This document shows positions 24,794-36,265 of a DNA stretch of 64,000 nucleotides, in pieces. Location of the stretch: assembly GCA_023055425.1 (NCBI GenBank), contig JALGPY010000002.1, positions 119,238,088-119,302,087 of the forward strand, read 5' to 3'. How positions within the stretch are numbered: the stretch's first letter is position 1; each line of letters begins with the position of its first letter. Made by a program: the position numbers and the translations under genes. The notes below the pieces were generated by a model that made no database searches, was not told the DNA's origin, and worked only from the letters and a program-made list of their open reading frames with translations. The DNA comes from Linanthus parryae. Taxonomy: Eukaryota > Streptophyta > Magnoliopsida > Ericales > Polemoniaceae.

Positions 24794-25680
24794 TCTGAGC
24801 AGGAATTTTTTTGTACTTCGGCTGCGAAACCTACATCAAAACCCTGCAACCACCACCTCTGAACCCGTGGAATTTCCGATGGACAAAAATCCGCAACAAC
24901 ATCCTTATTAATTTTCGAGAACAATTTATGCATGCCCTTATTAATCATCGACTCAGCATAAAGAAGTGGAACCTTGTTCACAGGAACATGAAGCTTTAGA
25001 ACATCAGGACTATACCTTAATTAATGTCCCATCCTTCCACAAAATGAACAAACATTTAGTCGTCTTTCATAACGAATCCAAACACATACATCCCTTCCTT
25101 CCTCAATTGTTACCTTCTTAACTCTTGCCAAAAGATTGTTAACATTGACAGCCAATTTGATCTTCAAAGTACCTCTAGTAGGAACCAAAACCTCTTCAAC
25201 CTGCCGCAACGAGGCCGCAATTTCCTTCTCGATCTTCTCAGTTTGACAGTCTGAGGTAAAACCCCGAATCTGCATTTTCACTAGAGTTTCATTGAAATCC
25301 AAGTCACCCGCATCCTTCGTCAATTCTACCATTTTCTCATGAAAATTAATTCTACATACGGAAACCACAACCGAGATTTAAAACCATATCAACAGTCTCT
25401 TTATCCTCAAAAGTAAGTTGAATATGTACTTCCCTTTAGGAATCACAGTCATGTGAGAAGGATCCTTCCAAGCCCTTGACATCTTGGCTAAAAAAATCAT
25501 ACCAAATATGCATCTCTAGCACACATGTCGTCTTTTAGCCTTAGATGTTGCAGAGATTGTCGTAGGGAGTCTTTCCATATTTTGTAAGTGGTAGATTGAC
25601 AGCCAAGTCAATCAAGTACATGTCATTCAAATCAAATGGTTGACTGGTACTCATGGCTGGGCATTTCTTTTGCAGAATTG
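24794..25680 (-). pseudogene. DUF4283/zinc-knuckle gene copy 1, broken
   Basis: This minus-strand frame resembles the ORF1 nucleic-acid-binding domain of plant LINEs. It has KMVELTKDAGDLDFNETLVK, RQVEEVLVPTRGTLKIKLAV and the knuckle start RRLNVCSFCGRMGH. A stop follows the knuckle His, and the C-terminal part (24981-24787) continues in another frame. The N-terminal exon-like piece (MSTSQPFDL...) can be read near 25650. The poly-Ser/Leu tail of copies 2 and 3 is absent. Confidence 0.75.
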
Positions 25681-26582
25681 TTTTTTGAATTGCATACAAA
25701 AACAAAGACAATCATGAAAAGATAAAAAGTAAGAAGATGACGGCGTAAACCGTTATAAGCGGCTCGAAACTGATATTCGAAGTTAGTTCGTAGATTCGAT
25801 CATAGAAATCGGGCGAGAAAACTGAACATTTCGTTTTTGGACAGTCTACTTTGCGAGAGTGGCAAAAGTCTTTTTTTTTAAAGTTGGTTAATTTTTTGAA
25901 TCAATTTCTCCCATATTTTTTTTTGTTAAATTGCATCGATGGTACTTATAATTTGGATTTTGTGTGAATTTGGTATTCATAATTTCTATTGCAGCATCCA
26001 CGGTATCCATACTTTCAATTTGCTGCAACGGTGGTACCATCAGCTAACTTTTCATCCATATATTGGATGGTAGTATGTAAAAAGACAGTGTGCCATTCAT
26101 TTCACTCCATAAAATGACAAATTTTAGCTACAAATTACACAATATTATATATCATTATTTTAAAATTTAATTATTTAAAACATATTAAATTAATATCATG
26201 AATTAAAAAAAAAACATATTTTTACTAAAAAGTACTACCTTTGTTTCTTATGAAACAGCACAGAGAAAAGAGGCTCATATTTTAAATTTGTGCCTTTGAT
26301 AAGTTTACCCCCACATCCATGTAATTAAATCCCTCCTTCCCTCTCTCACAGTCCACACTACCACCACCACCATAATTATCAACACTACCATTAATATATC
26401 AATAGTATACCAGAGTGTAATTTCTTTTTGAGAAAATTAAGAGCAATTTTTCATTTGAAGGGTGAAAACTAAAACCAAACGAATGTGTTTCCATCAATGG
26501 CTTAGCTACTATTCAACTTTTCAACAACAGAAATACCAAATCTGAGTAAAATGTTAATAAATATGATGATTTTGTTACAAGA

Positions 26583-26698
26583 TTAGGAAGAAGCAGAGGG
26601 TAGAAGGAGAAGAACAAGCAGACTAGCGCACCAACGTTGCCCCTGCCTACGCACCACAAACCGCCGATGTCTCTGCATCAGAAAAATAAGTTGTTTAC

Positions 26699-26729
<31 letters not shown>

Positions 26730-27690
26730 AAGAAGAAGAAGAAGAAGAAGACGATGAAGAAGAAGAAGAAGAAGAAGAAGAAGAATCGGAAACTGAATCC
26801 GTACAGAGTTCTGAGCCGGAATTTTTTTGTACTTCCGCTGCGTAACCTGCATCAAAACCGTACAACCACCACCTCTGAACCCGTGGAATTTCCGATGGAC
26901 AAAAATCCGCAACAACATCCTTATTAATTTCGAGAACAATTTATGCATGGCCTTATTAGTCATCGACTCAGCATAAGGACGGGGAACCTTGTTCACAGGA
27001 ACACGAAGCTTTAGAACATCAGGACAATACCTCAATTCGTGTCCCATACTTCCACAAAATGAACAAACATTTAGTAGTCTTTCATAACGAATCCAAACAC
27101 ATACATCCCTTTCTTCCTCAATTGTTACCTTCTTAATTCTTGCCAAAAGATTGCTAACATTGAAAGCCAATTTGATCTTCAAAGTACCTCTAGTAGGAAC
27201 CAAAACCTCTTCAACCTGCCGCAACGAGGCCGCAATTTCCTTCTCGATCTTCTCAGTTTGACAGTCTGAGGTAAAACCCCGAATCTGCATTTTCACTAGA
27301 GTTTCATTGAAATCCAAGTCACCCGCATCCTTCGTCAATTCTACCATTTTCTCATGAAAATTAATTCTACATACGGAAACCACAACCGAGATTTAAAACC
27401 ATATCAACAGTCTCTTTATCCTCAAAAGTAAGTTGAATATGTACTTCCCTTTAGGAATCACAGTCATGTGAGAAGGATCCTTCCAAGCCCTTGACATCTT
27501 GGCTAAAAAAATCATACCAAATATGCATCTCTAGCACACATGTCGTCTTTTAGCCTTAGATGTTGCAGAGATTGTCGTAGGGAGTATTTCCATATTTTGT
27601 AAGTGGTAGATTGACAGCCAAGTCAATCAAGTACATGTCATTCAAATCAAATGGTTGACTGGTACTCATGGTTGGGCATTTCTTTTGCAG
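26583..27690 (-). pseudogene. DUF4283/zinc-knuckle gene copy 2
   Basis: The longest open part (27383-26583, 266 aa) has the DUF4283-like core and an intact CX2CX4HX4C knuckle, CSFCGSMGHELRYC. It then runs through the GAA microsatellite as a poly-Leu tract in this frame (poly-Ser in another). Upstream (about 27480-27400) KMSRAWKDPS...VIPKGN and FEDKETVDMV can be read in different frames, which implies a one-base break shared by all copies. The unspliced N-terminal piece MSTSQPFDLNDMYLIDLAV lies near 27670. The product is unlikely to be functional. Confidence 0.75.
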
Positions 27691-28597
27691 AATTGTTTTT
27701 TGAATTGCATACAAAAACAAAGACAATCATGAAAAGATAAAAAGTAAGAAGATGACGGCGTAAACCGTTATAAGCGGCTCGAAACTGATATTCGAAGTTA
27801 GTTCGTAGATTCGATCATAGAAATCGGGCGAGAAAACTGAACATTTCGTTTTTGGACAGTCTACTTTGCGAGAGTGGCAAAAGTCTTTTTTTTTAAAGTT
27901 GGTTAATTTTTTGAATCAATTTCTCCCATATTTTTTTTTTGTTAAATTGCATCGATGGTACTTATAATTTGGATTTTGTGTGAATTTGGTATTCATAATT
28001 TCTATTGCAGCATCCACGGTATCCATACTTTCAATTTGCTGCAACGGTGGTACCATCAGCTAACTTTTCATCCATATATTGGATGGTAGTATGTAAAAAG
28101 ACAGTGTGCCATTCATTTCACTCCATAAAATGACAAATTTTAGCTACAAATTACACAATATTATATATCATTATTTTAAAATTCAATTATTTAAAACATA
28201 TTAAATTAATATCATGAATTTAAAAAAAACATATTTTTACTAAAAAGTACTACCTTTGTTTCTTATGAAACAGCACAGAGAAAAGAGGCTCATATTTTAA
28301 ATTTGTGCCTTTGATAAGTTTACCCCCACATCCATGTAATTAAATCCCTCCTTCCCTCTCTCACAGTCCACACTACCACCACCACCATAATTATCAACAC
28401 TACCATTAATATACCAATAGTATACCAGAGTGTAATTTCTTTTTGAGAAAATTAAGAGCAATTTTTCATTTGAAGGGTGAAAACTAAAACCAAACGAATG
28501 TGTTTCCATCAATGGCTTAGCTACTATTCAACTTTTCAACAACAGAAATACCAAATCTGAGTAAAATGTTAATAAATATGATGATTTTGTTACAAGA

Positions 28598-28713
28598 TTA
28601 GGAAGAAGCAGAGGGTAGAAGGAGAAGAACAAGCAGACTAGCGCACCAACGTTGCCCCTGCCTACGCACCACAAACCGCCGATGTCTCTGCATCAGAAAA
28701 ATAAGTTGTTTAC

Positions 28714-28744
<31 letters not shown>

Positions 28745-29730
28745 AAGAAGAAGACGATGAAGAAGAAGAAGAAGAAGAAGAAGAAGAAGAATCGGCAACT
28801 GAATCCGTACAGAGTTCTGAGCCGGAATTTTTTTGTACTTCCGCTGCGTAACCTGCATCAAAACCGTACAACCACCACCTCTGAACCCGTGGAATTTCCG
28901 ATGGACAAAAATCCGCAACAACATCCTTATTAATTTCGAGAACAATTTATGCATGGCCTTATTAGTCATCGACTCAGCATAAGGACGGGGAACCTTGTTC
29001 ACAGGAACACGAAGCTTTAGAACATCAGGACAATACCTCAATTCGTGTCCCATACTTCCACAAAATGAACAAACATTTAGTAGTCTTTCATAACGAATCC
29101 AAACACATACATCCCTTTCTTCCTCAATTGTTACCTTCTTAATTCTTGCCAAAAGATTGCTAACATTGAAAGCCAATTTGATCTTCAAAGTACCTCTAGT
29201 AGGAACCAAAACCTCTTCAACCTGCCGCAACGAGGCCGAAATTTCCTTCTTGATCTTCTCAAATTGACAGTCTGAGGTAAAACCCTGAATCTGCATATTC
29301 ACTAGAATTTCATTGAAATCCAAGTCACCTGCATCCTTCGTCAATTCTACCATTTTCTCATAAAAATTAACTCTACATACGGAAACCACACCATATTTAA
29401 AAACCATATCAACAGTCTCTTTATCCTCAAAAGTAAGCTGAATATGTAATTCCCTTTAGGAATCACACTCATGCGAGAAGGATCCTTCCAAGCCCTTGAC
29501 ATCTTGGATAAAAAAATCTTACCAAATATACTTCTCTAGCACACATGTCGTCTTTTAGCCTTAGATGTTGCAGAGATCGTCGTAGGCGTCTTTCCATGTT
29601 TTGTAAGTTGTAGATTGACAGTTAAGTCAATCAAGTCCATGTTATTCAAATCAAATGGTTGACTGGTACTCATGGCTGGGCATTTCTTTTGCAGAATTGT
29701 TTTTTGAATTGCATACAAAAACAAAAACAA
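28598..29730 (-). pseudogene. DUF4283/zinc-knuckle gene copy 3
   Basis: Same layout as copy 2. The main open part is 29407-28598 (269 aa) with the knuckle CSFCGSMGHELRYC. An N-terminal piece at 29730-29536 starts MSTSQPFDLNNMDLIDLTVN and ends KAKRRHVC. This copy has several replacements in the DUF4283 part (SDCQFEKIKKEISASLR). The GAA run is shorter than in copy 2. No LINE endonuclease or RT is attached to any copy, so the array is not a set of whole LINEs. Confidence 0.75.
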
Positions 29731-30765
29731 TCATGAAAAGATAAAAACTAAGAAGATGACGGCCTCAACCGTTAAAAACGGCTCGAAACCGATATTCGAA
29801 GTCAGTTGGTAGATTTGATCATAGAAATTGGGCGAGAAAAGAGAACATATCGTTTTTGGACAGTCTACTTTGCGAGGGTTGGCAAAAGTCCTTTTTTAAA
29901 ATTTGGTTAATTTTTGAACCAATTTCTCCCATAATTTAGTTTTTTTTGGTTAAATTGCATCGGTGGTACCTTTAATTTGGATTTTGTGTGTATTTGGTAT
30001 TCTAGTTTCAATTGCAACATCCACGGTATCCAAACTTTCAATTTGCTGCAACGGTGGTACCATCAGCTAACTTTCTATCAATATATTGGATGGAAGTATG
30101 TAAAAGACCAGTGTGGCATTCATTTCATTCCAAATTTTATAAAATGACAACTTTTAGCTACAAATTACAAAATATTTTATATCATTAATTTTAAATTTTA
30201 ATTATTTACTTATATATTAAATTAATATCTTGAAGTAAAAAAAAAAAAACACTTTTTCTAAAAAGTACTACCTTTGTTTCTTATGAAATAGCTGAGAGAA
30301 AAGAGGCACATATTTTAAATTTGTGCCTTTGATAAATTTACCCCCACATCCATGTAATTACAGCCCTCCTTCCCTTCTCTCACAGTCCACACTACCACCA
30401 CCACCATAATTACAACACTACCATTAATATATTAATAGTATATCAAAGTGTAATTTCTTTTTCATAAAATTAAGAGAAATATTTCATTTGAAGGGTGAAA
30501 ATTAAAACCAAACGAATCTGTTTCCATCAATGGCTCAGCTACTATTCAAATTCTCAACAACATAAATACCAAATCTGAGTAAAATGTTAATAAATATGAT
30601 GATTTTGTTACAAGATTAGGAAGAAGCAGAGAGTAGAAGGAGAAGAACAAGCACACTAGCGCACCAAAGTTGCCGCCGCCTACGCACCACAAACCCCCGA
30701 TGTCTCTGCATCAAAAAAATTAGTTGTCTACTAAGAAGAAGAAGAAGCAGAAGAATAATCGGCAA

Positions 30766-31599
30766 CTAAATCCGTAGATAGTTCTGAGCAGGAATTTTTT
30801 TATACTTCCGCAGCGTAACCTGCATCAAAACCCTACAACCACCACCTCTGAACCCGTGGAATTTACAATGGACGAAAATCCGCCACAACATCCTTATTAA
30901 TTTTAAGAACAATTTATGCATGGCCTTATTTGTCATCGACTCAGCATAAAGAAGTGGAACCTTGTTCACAGGAGCACGAAGCTTTAGAACATCAGGACAT
31001 CCTTCCACAAAATGAACAAACATTTAGTCGCCTTTCATAACGAATCCAAACACATACATCCCTTCCTTCCTCAATTGTTACCTTCTTAACTCTTGCCAAA
31101 AGATTGTTAACATTGACAGCCAATTTGATCTTCAAAGTACCTGTAGTAGGAACCGTAACCTCTTCAACCTGCCCCAACGAGGCCGCAATTTCCTTCTCGA
31201 TCTTCTTAGATTGACAGTCTAAGGTAAAACCCCGAATCTGCATTTTCACTAGAGTTTCATTGAAATCCAAGTCATCCGCATCCTTCGTCAATTCTACCAT
31301 TTTCTCATAAAAATTAACTTTACATACGGGAACCATGACCGAGATTTAAAAACCATAACAACATTCTCTTTATCCTCAAACGTAAGCTGAATATGTAATT
31401 CCTTTTAGGAATCAAATTCATGTGAGAAGGATCCTTCCAAGCCCTTGATTGTCGTAGGCGTCTTTTCATGTTTTGCAAGTTGTAGATTGACAGTCAAGTC
31501 AATCAAGTCGATGTTATTCCAATCAAATGGTTGAATGGTACTCATGGTTGGGTATTTCTTTTGCAATAGTTTTTTGAATTGCATAAAAAACAAAGACAA
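30766..31599 (-). pseudogene. DUF4283/zinc-knuckle gene copy 4, most diverged
   Basis: The DUF4283-like part is at 31336-30992, and the remainder (31023-30766) continues in another frame. A deletion removes the distal half of the knuckle, so NVCSFCGRMS is followed directly by CPDVLKLRAP-type sequence. The N-terminal piece MSTIQPFDWNNIDLIDLTVN lies at about 31560. A stretch present in the other copies around the end of the N-terminal piece is missing. Confidence 0.72.
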
Positions 31600-31814
31600 T
31601 AATGAAAAGATAAAAACTAAGAAGATGACGGCCTAAAACCGTTAAAAATGGCTGGAAATCGATATTCGAAGTTAGTTGGTATATTCGATCATAGAAATCG
31701 GGCGAGAAAAGAGAACATATCGTTTGTCGACAGCCTACTTTGCGAGGGTTGGCAAAAGTCCTTTTCTAAAAGTTGGTTAATTTTTTGAACCAATTTCCCC
31801 CAAATTTTATTTTG

Positions 31815-32889
31815 TTAAATTGCATCGGTGGTACCCATAATTTGGATTTTGTGTGAATTTGGTATCCATAGTTTCAATTGCAGCATCCACGGTATCCGTA
31901 CTTTCAATTTGCTGCAACGGTGGTACTATTCAACTGGCTCAGCTACTATTCGTCAATTAAGAGCAATTTTTCATCAATGGCTTAGCTACTATTCAACTTT
32001 TCAACATCAGAAATACCAAATCCGAGTAAAAAGTTCATAAATATGATGACTTTGTTACAAGATTAGGAAGAAGCAGAGAATAGAAGGAGAAGAAAAAGCA
32101 GACTACCGCATTAACGTTGCCGCCGCCAATGCACCACAAACCGGCGATGTCTCTGCATCAGAAAATAAGTTGTTTACTAAGAAGAAGAAGAAGAAGAATA
32201 AGAAGAAGAGGAAGACTCACCGCCGCCATTGTCGCCGAACTACTCGCCCTTCTCTGGCGCCGAAGGGGAACGCCGCCTCGCCACCAGAAATCTCTGGTCA
32301 AACCCATGTATGGGTTCCTTCATCCTCCTTTCACCTTCGTCCCTTCCTATTCCGCCGCGCCACCGCCACCTCCAAACCCTAAATTCGACAAACAATTCAG
32401 AAACATTTGCAGCCTTCGTTTTGATTTGAAGATGAAGTTGATCCAAGCTAGAATATCAACACTAGAAACCACAAAAATCAATAACCGTGGGTAGATCTTG
32501 GTTGGAATGGGAAGGAGTTGTTTTCATTCTCTATTTTCTCTCTCTTTATTTGTCTAACGTCGTGCACCGTGCATGGATGAGAGAGTTTGTATTTGAGTAG
32601 GTTAGTTGATAAGAATAATTTAGTCTTTTTGGATCCAAATATTACTAAAAGAGGAAAGTTTGATGAAAGAGAATAAACTTCCCGTCTAGGAAAGTATGCT
32701 GAAAGAGAAGAAACAGATGTAGTACCAGCTATCACGATACATATTCCGTTCGATGGAAAAAGTTATAGTAAATTACTGTGACAAGTAAATAATTAAATTT
32801 AATAAAATTAAGATTTAAAAAGATATAAACGTAAGTAAAAAGAATTATTTTTTTGATTATTACTATGACATGCATTTTTATATATATAC

Positions 32890-32933
<44 letters not shown>

Positions 32934-33179
32934 TTTGTGTAAATAAATAAATAAATAAATTCAATATTCTATAAAAAAAATATTTTCAAAATGGTAGGGT
33001 GAGAAGTAATGGCATACTACTCTCTTACATGACTCCATCGAAGATACGGATGGAAATTTAACGGTGAGTACCACCGTTGCAACAAATTGAAAGTATGAGT
33101 ATGAAATCGACACAAAAATCATTTCTTTTTTAGAATCCACAAAAACCAAATTATAGGTACCACCCATGCAATTTAGCCA
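31815..33179. mobile_element. Inverted-repeat-bounded segment (TIR element candidate)
   Basis: The arm ttaaattgcatcggtggtac at 31815-31927 reappears inverted at 33062-33179 (gtaccacccatgcaatttag). The match covers about 110 bp, including tactttcaatttg(c/t)tgcaacggtggtac. Between the arms are the end of array unit 4, a GC-richer unique stretch (32216-32510, possibly captured gene sequence; it opens several frames but none is recognisable), a TA microsatellite (32896-32931) and an AAAT run. No target duplication was identified. This stretch contains no confident gene. Confidence 0.5.
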
Positions 33180-33419
33180 TTTATTCTTATTTTAAGAGAA
33201 AAGCACGAAAATTTTATAAGAACTGTTTAGAGCCAACTTCTTTCAAAAGGTATTTCAAAAAAAAAAAAAAAAAAAATCAAAAGATTGTTTGCAAAAAAAA
33301 AAAACTTCTTTAAAAAGGTAAGAAAGTCTTCTAAAAACAAGACGACGGTTGGGAAATAAGAAACTAACGGGAACCATTAAAGACCACAGAGAACATCAAC
33401 TCCGTTTGATAATGAGAGA

Positions 33420-33764
33420 ATGGCGCGAAAGAACCTTGAAATTGAATTAGGAAATCCGAACCAGATGGACCGGAACTGCAGAATCCGGCGACCAGACTCC
33501 GATTGGTACTCTCCAACTCGTCTGCGTACCGATTCTGTCCCCTACGATTTCCAGGTATAGATCCCACAAAACCCTCTCCTCCTGTGCAATTTTCCTTCTT
33601 TGCTTCTTTAGATCAACAAATTCTGACGGGGTTTCTTCAATTTTTGGCGTATGAAAAGGGTGATCGGTTTATACCCAGTAGGAGTTTGATGGATCTTGAT
33701 CATGCTCGTACTTTGCTCACCTCCCCAACCAAGGAACCTGGTGGCAGCCCCAAATACAGCGTTC

Positions 33765-33811
<47 letters not shown>

Positions 33812-35740
33812 ATCTCTCCTTGGAATTTATTTTCTGGGTTTATGGTATTGGAGGCGTTCTTGAAAATTTTGCCTATGTCATGATGAATCTGTTGTTGGGT
33901 TTTCTCAGATTGTTAGGGGTTTCTCTAGGTTATGGAGTGGCTGAAATTAAACATGTATAAATAGTTGTCGTTGAGAGGAAGAAAAAGATTTGTTCAATAG
34001 AGAGTGGACATAACTAGTGGAATTTGGATTTGATTGGCGACAATAAGGTTGTTAAATTTGATTGCAATTTACAGGTCGAATACCGTCAGAAGATAGAGGA
34101 CAGTATAAATTTGGATTCTGTAGGAAGACAGTTCAGATTGCTGGTTTTCAGGGGTAGCCCAAAAGGTTCAACTAAAAAATCACTTGATCATATTGAGGAA
34201 ATGCGGCGCAGTGACGATGTTGCTTTTAATTCTCCGATCAATGCCAAGCAATATCGGAAATATCCAAAGGTATATTAACTCTTAGGTCCTTCTTTACTTG
34301 ACACTACACGATAACGTTTATTTGCAAACACAATTAAAGCAATATATTGTATGCAGAATGAAGCCGCTTCTCTGGATGCACCGAGATTTATAGATGATTT
34401 CTATGCAAACTTGGTGGATTGGGGCAACAACAATGTACTAGCGGTTGGTTTGGGGACAGAAGTCTACCTTTGGAATGGAGAAACCAGAAAAACCCAGAAA
34501 CTGTTGCAAGTAGATTATCGCCTCAACGATTACCCTTCAAGCGTAGCTTGGTCAAGAGATGCCAAAACATTAGCTGTTGGATATGTGTCTCCAGAGATTG
34601 AGCTCTGGGATCCAGAGAGCCTGAAACTTGTATTACTCTCGCCACTCTTTATGTTTCTGAGAATTTAGTTTTTCATAGGCTTGTATGTTGGGCGAGATCT
34701 GATTTAGTTTTGTGCCCTTTTCGTGCAGGTTAGGACTCTAGAAGGTCATGATAAAAGGGTAACAAGCCTTGCTTGGAACGGGCATATCTTAACATCAGGA
34801 AGCGACGACAGAACCATTATTAATCATGATTGTAACATACCTATTCCTCTCCATCTTTTCGTTTGTTTCCTTAAATTATAGAAATATTGTGAATTCTGGA
34901 TTTTGATTTCCATGTCTACTCCCTACAGTTAGAGTGAGGAATAGCATAGTCAGTCGTTGGAAATCGCACAGAGATCGAGTCTGCGGCCTGAAATGGTCGA
35001 GAACAGGCAACATGCTGGCAAGTGGTGGAAATGACAACGCTATATACATTTGGGACGCTTCCAAAATAAGCTCGTCCCATTTCTTGCACAAATTCAGAGA
35101 GCATCGTAGCGCTGTCAAGGCGCTTTCTTGGTGTCCGTACGAATCTTCGACTCTAGCCTCTGGAGGAGGGACAATGGATGGGTGTATCAGGATCTGGGAC
35201 ACAAACAAGGGTTTATGCACTAACACTGTCGATGCCAAAGCACAGGCAAGTTTTTGCTCGCTATCACCACATTTTAGCGATAATAATGCTTGCTGATTCT
35301 GAAAGTAGCTAAAAACTGATGGTTATTGGGGGTTGTGTTTTGAACAGATATGTGGTCTGGAATGGAACATGCATCATAAAGAGCTGCTAAGCGGGCACGG
35401 TTTCAGTTCAAGTCAACAGTACCAAAATCAGCTATGCTTGTGGAAGTATCCAGCAATGTCTAAAATCACTGCCTTCAAATGCCAGTACACTTCTAGGGTT
35501 CTCCAGCTTTCGCAGGTAATGTGCAACTTATAGCTGTTTATTGTTCTATTATTGTTACTATCATCATTGAGCTCAATGAATCGATGTTCACAGAGCCCAG
35601 ACGGATTGACTGTGGTATCGGCTGGGGCAGATCAGACCCTTCGCCTGTGGCAGATTTTCGGACCACCACAGCGTCAAAACTCTCCAAGGCCTACGGAACT
35701 GGATGCTATGTTGTCCCTCAAGACATCTCCTATAAGGTAG
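33420..35740 (+). CDS. CDC20: CDC20/Fizzy-type WD40 activator of the APC/C
   Basis: Eight exons can be joined: 33420-33554, 33659-33760, 34075-34269, 34357-34629, 34729-34831, 34929-35245, 35348-35515 and 35594-35740 (1440 bp, 479 aa). The protein should recruit substrates to the anaphase-promoting complex/cyclosome. It has a C-box GDRFIPSR (residues 46-53), a region RLLVFRGSP (about 100-108) where plant CDC20 has the Mad2-binding RILAFKNKP, WD40 repeats (about 155-450, with [19 protein letters not shown] and [16 protein letters not shown]) and a C-terminal Ile-Arg tail. [18 protein letters not shown] and [14 protein letters not shown] favour CDC20 over the CCS52/FZR branch, although DRFIPSR is also FZR-like. 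ATG 33420 is the only in-frame start; the ATG at 33412 hits a stop. Intron 6 uses a GC-AG junction. The 45-residue N-terminus is unusual. A polyadenylation-like AATAAA lies at 35859. Confidence 0.88.
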
Positions 35741-36265
35741 ATGCATTGATGCATTTACATAGATAATAGCCTGTAAATTCTTTTGTTTGAAGTAATAGAA
35801 ATTGTCTAACCCAAAGTTTCGAAAGTTGTAGCTAGTCTGTTGTATACAAAATATTAGAAATAAATCCACTTTTGTACGGTGCATTGAACACAGGTGTTTT
35901 TTTTTTAAACATAAAAAGTTTTCACATTTTCAAACTGTGGATGAGGAACCTCTGGAATAATACCACAGGTCGACTTAAAAACAGTCAAACTAACAGAAAG
36001 ATGTTCACAAAGAAAGCATTACCCTTGTTGATCTTGGCTAAAGACCCTTAATGAAAAGCCAGACACTGAGCTTATATAAGATACATTCATCAAACCACAG
36101 ATCGAAATAAAAACAGTTGAACTAACAGAAAGATGTTCACAAAGAAATTATTCTCCTTATTGATTTGGGCTAAAGACCCATAATGAAAAGCCAGATACTG
36201 AGCTTATTTAAGATACATTCATAAAAAAAACCTAGCATATTCAGCAAGCACAGGCTGGTTGCTCT
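35741..36265. other. Intergenic region between convergent genes
   Basis: This 525-bp region holds the 3' UTRs of the CDC20-type gene and the superoxide dismutase, which are transcribed toward each other. It includes an AATAAA at 35859 and a direct duplication (see 35962-36224). No gene is visible. Confidence 0.7.
35962..36224. repeat. 132-bp tandem duplication downstream of Fe-SOD
   Basis: The block starting accacaggtcgac at 35962 repeats from 36094 (accacagatcgaa). The copies share acagaaagatgttcacaaag and ttaagatacattcat-like segments with about a dozen differences. It lies in the probable 3' UTR of the SOD gene. Confidence 0.88.

Larger units (their letters stand above)
24794..32215. repeat. 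~2.0-kb tandem repeat array, about 3.7 units
   Basis: The anchor tctgagc(a/c)ggaattttt recurs at 24794, 26810, 28816 and 30783, giving steps of 2016, 2006 and 1967 bp. The fourth unit is shortened by ~0.5 kb and ends at the GAA run near 32215. Units 1-3 are nearly identical over long stretches; unit 4 is more diverged. Each unit holds a minus-strand DUF4283/zinc-knuckle frame, a GAA microsatellite (26700-26785, 28717-28790, 30734-30757, 32179-32215) and a 'ttaaattgcatcg(a/g)tggtac' arm. Unit 1 lacks the GAA tail. Confidence 0.93.

Noticed and set aside
26637..26927. Plus-strand open frame with a long poly-Lys stretch (also 28652-28933)
   Set aside because: It is the GAA microsatellite read in one frame, antisense to the zinc-knuckle pseudogene; nothing else supports it.
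24794..32215. CRISPR-like or satellite array
   Set aside because: The units are ~2 kb, contain gene-like sequence and number under four, so this is a segmental tandem duplication.
34876..35238. 120-aa minus-strand open frame over the CDC20-type gene
   Set aside because: It is antisense to exon 6, whose plus-strand translation is a clear WD40 protein.
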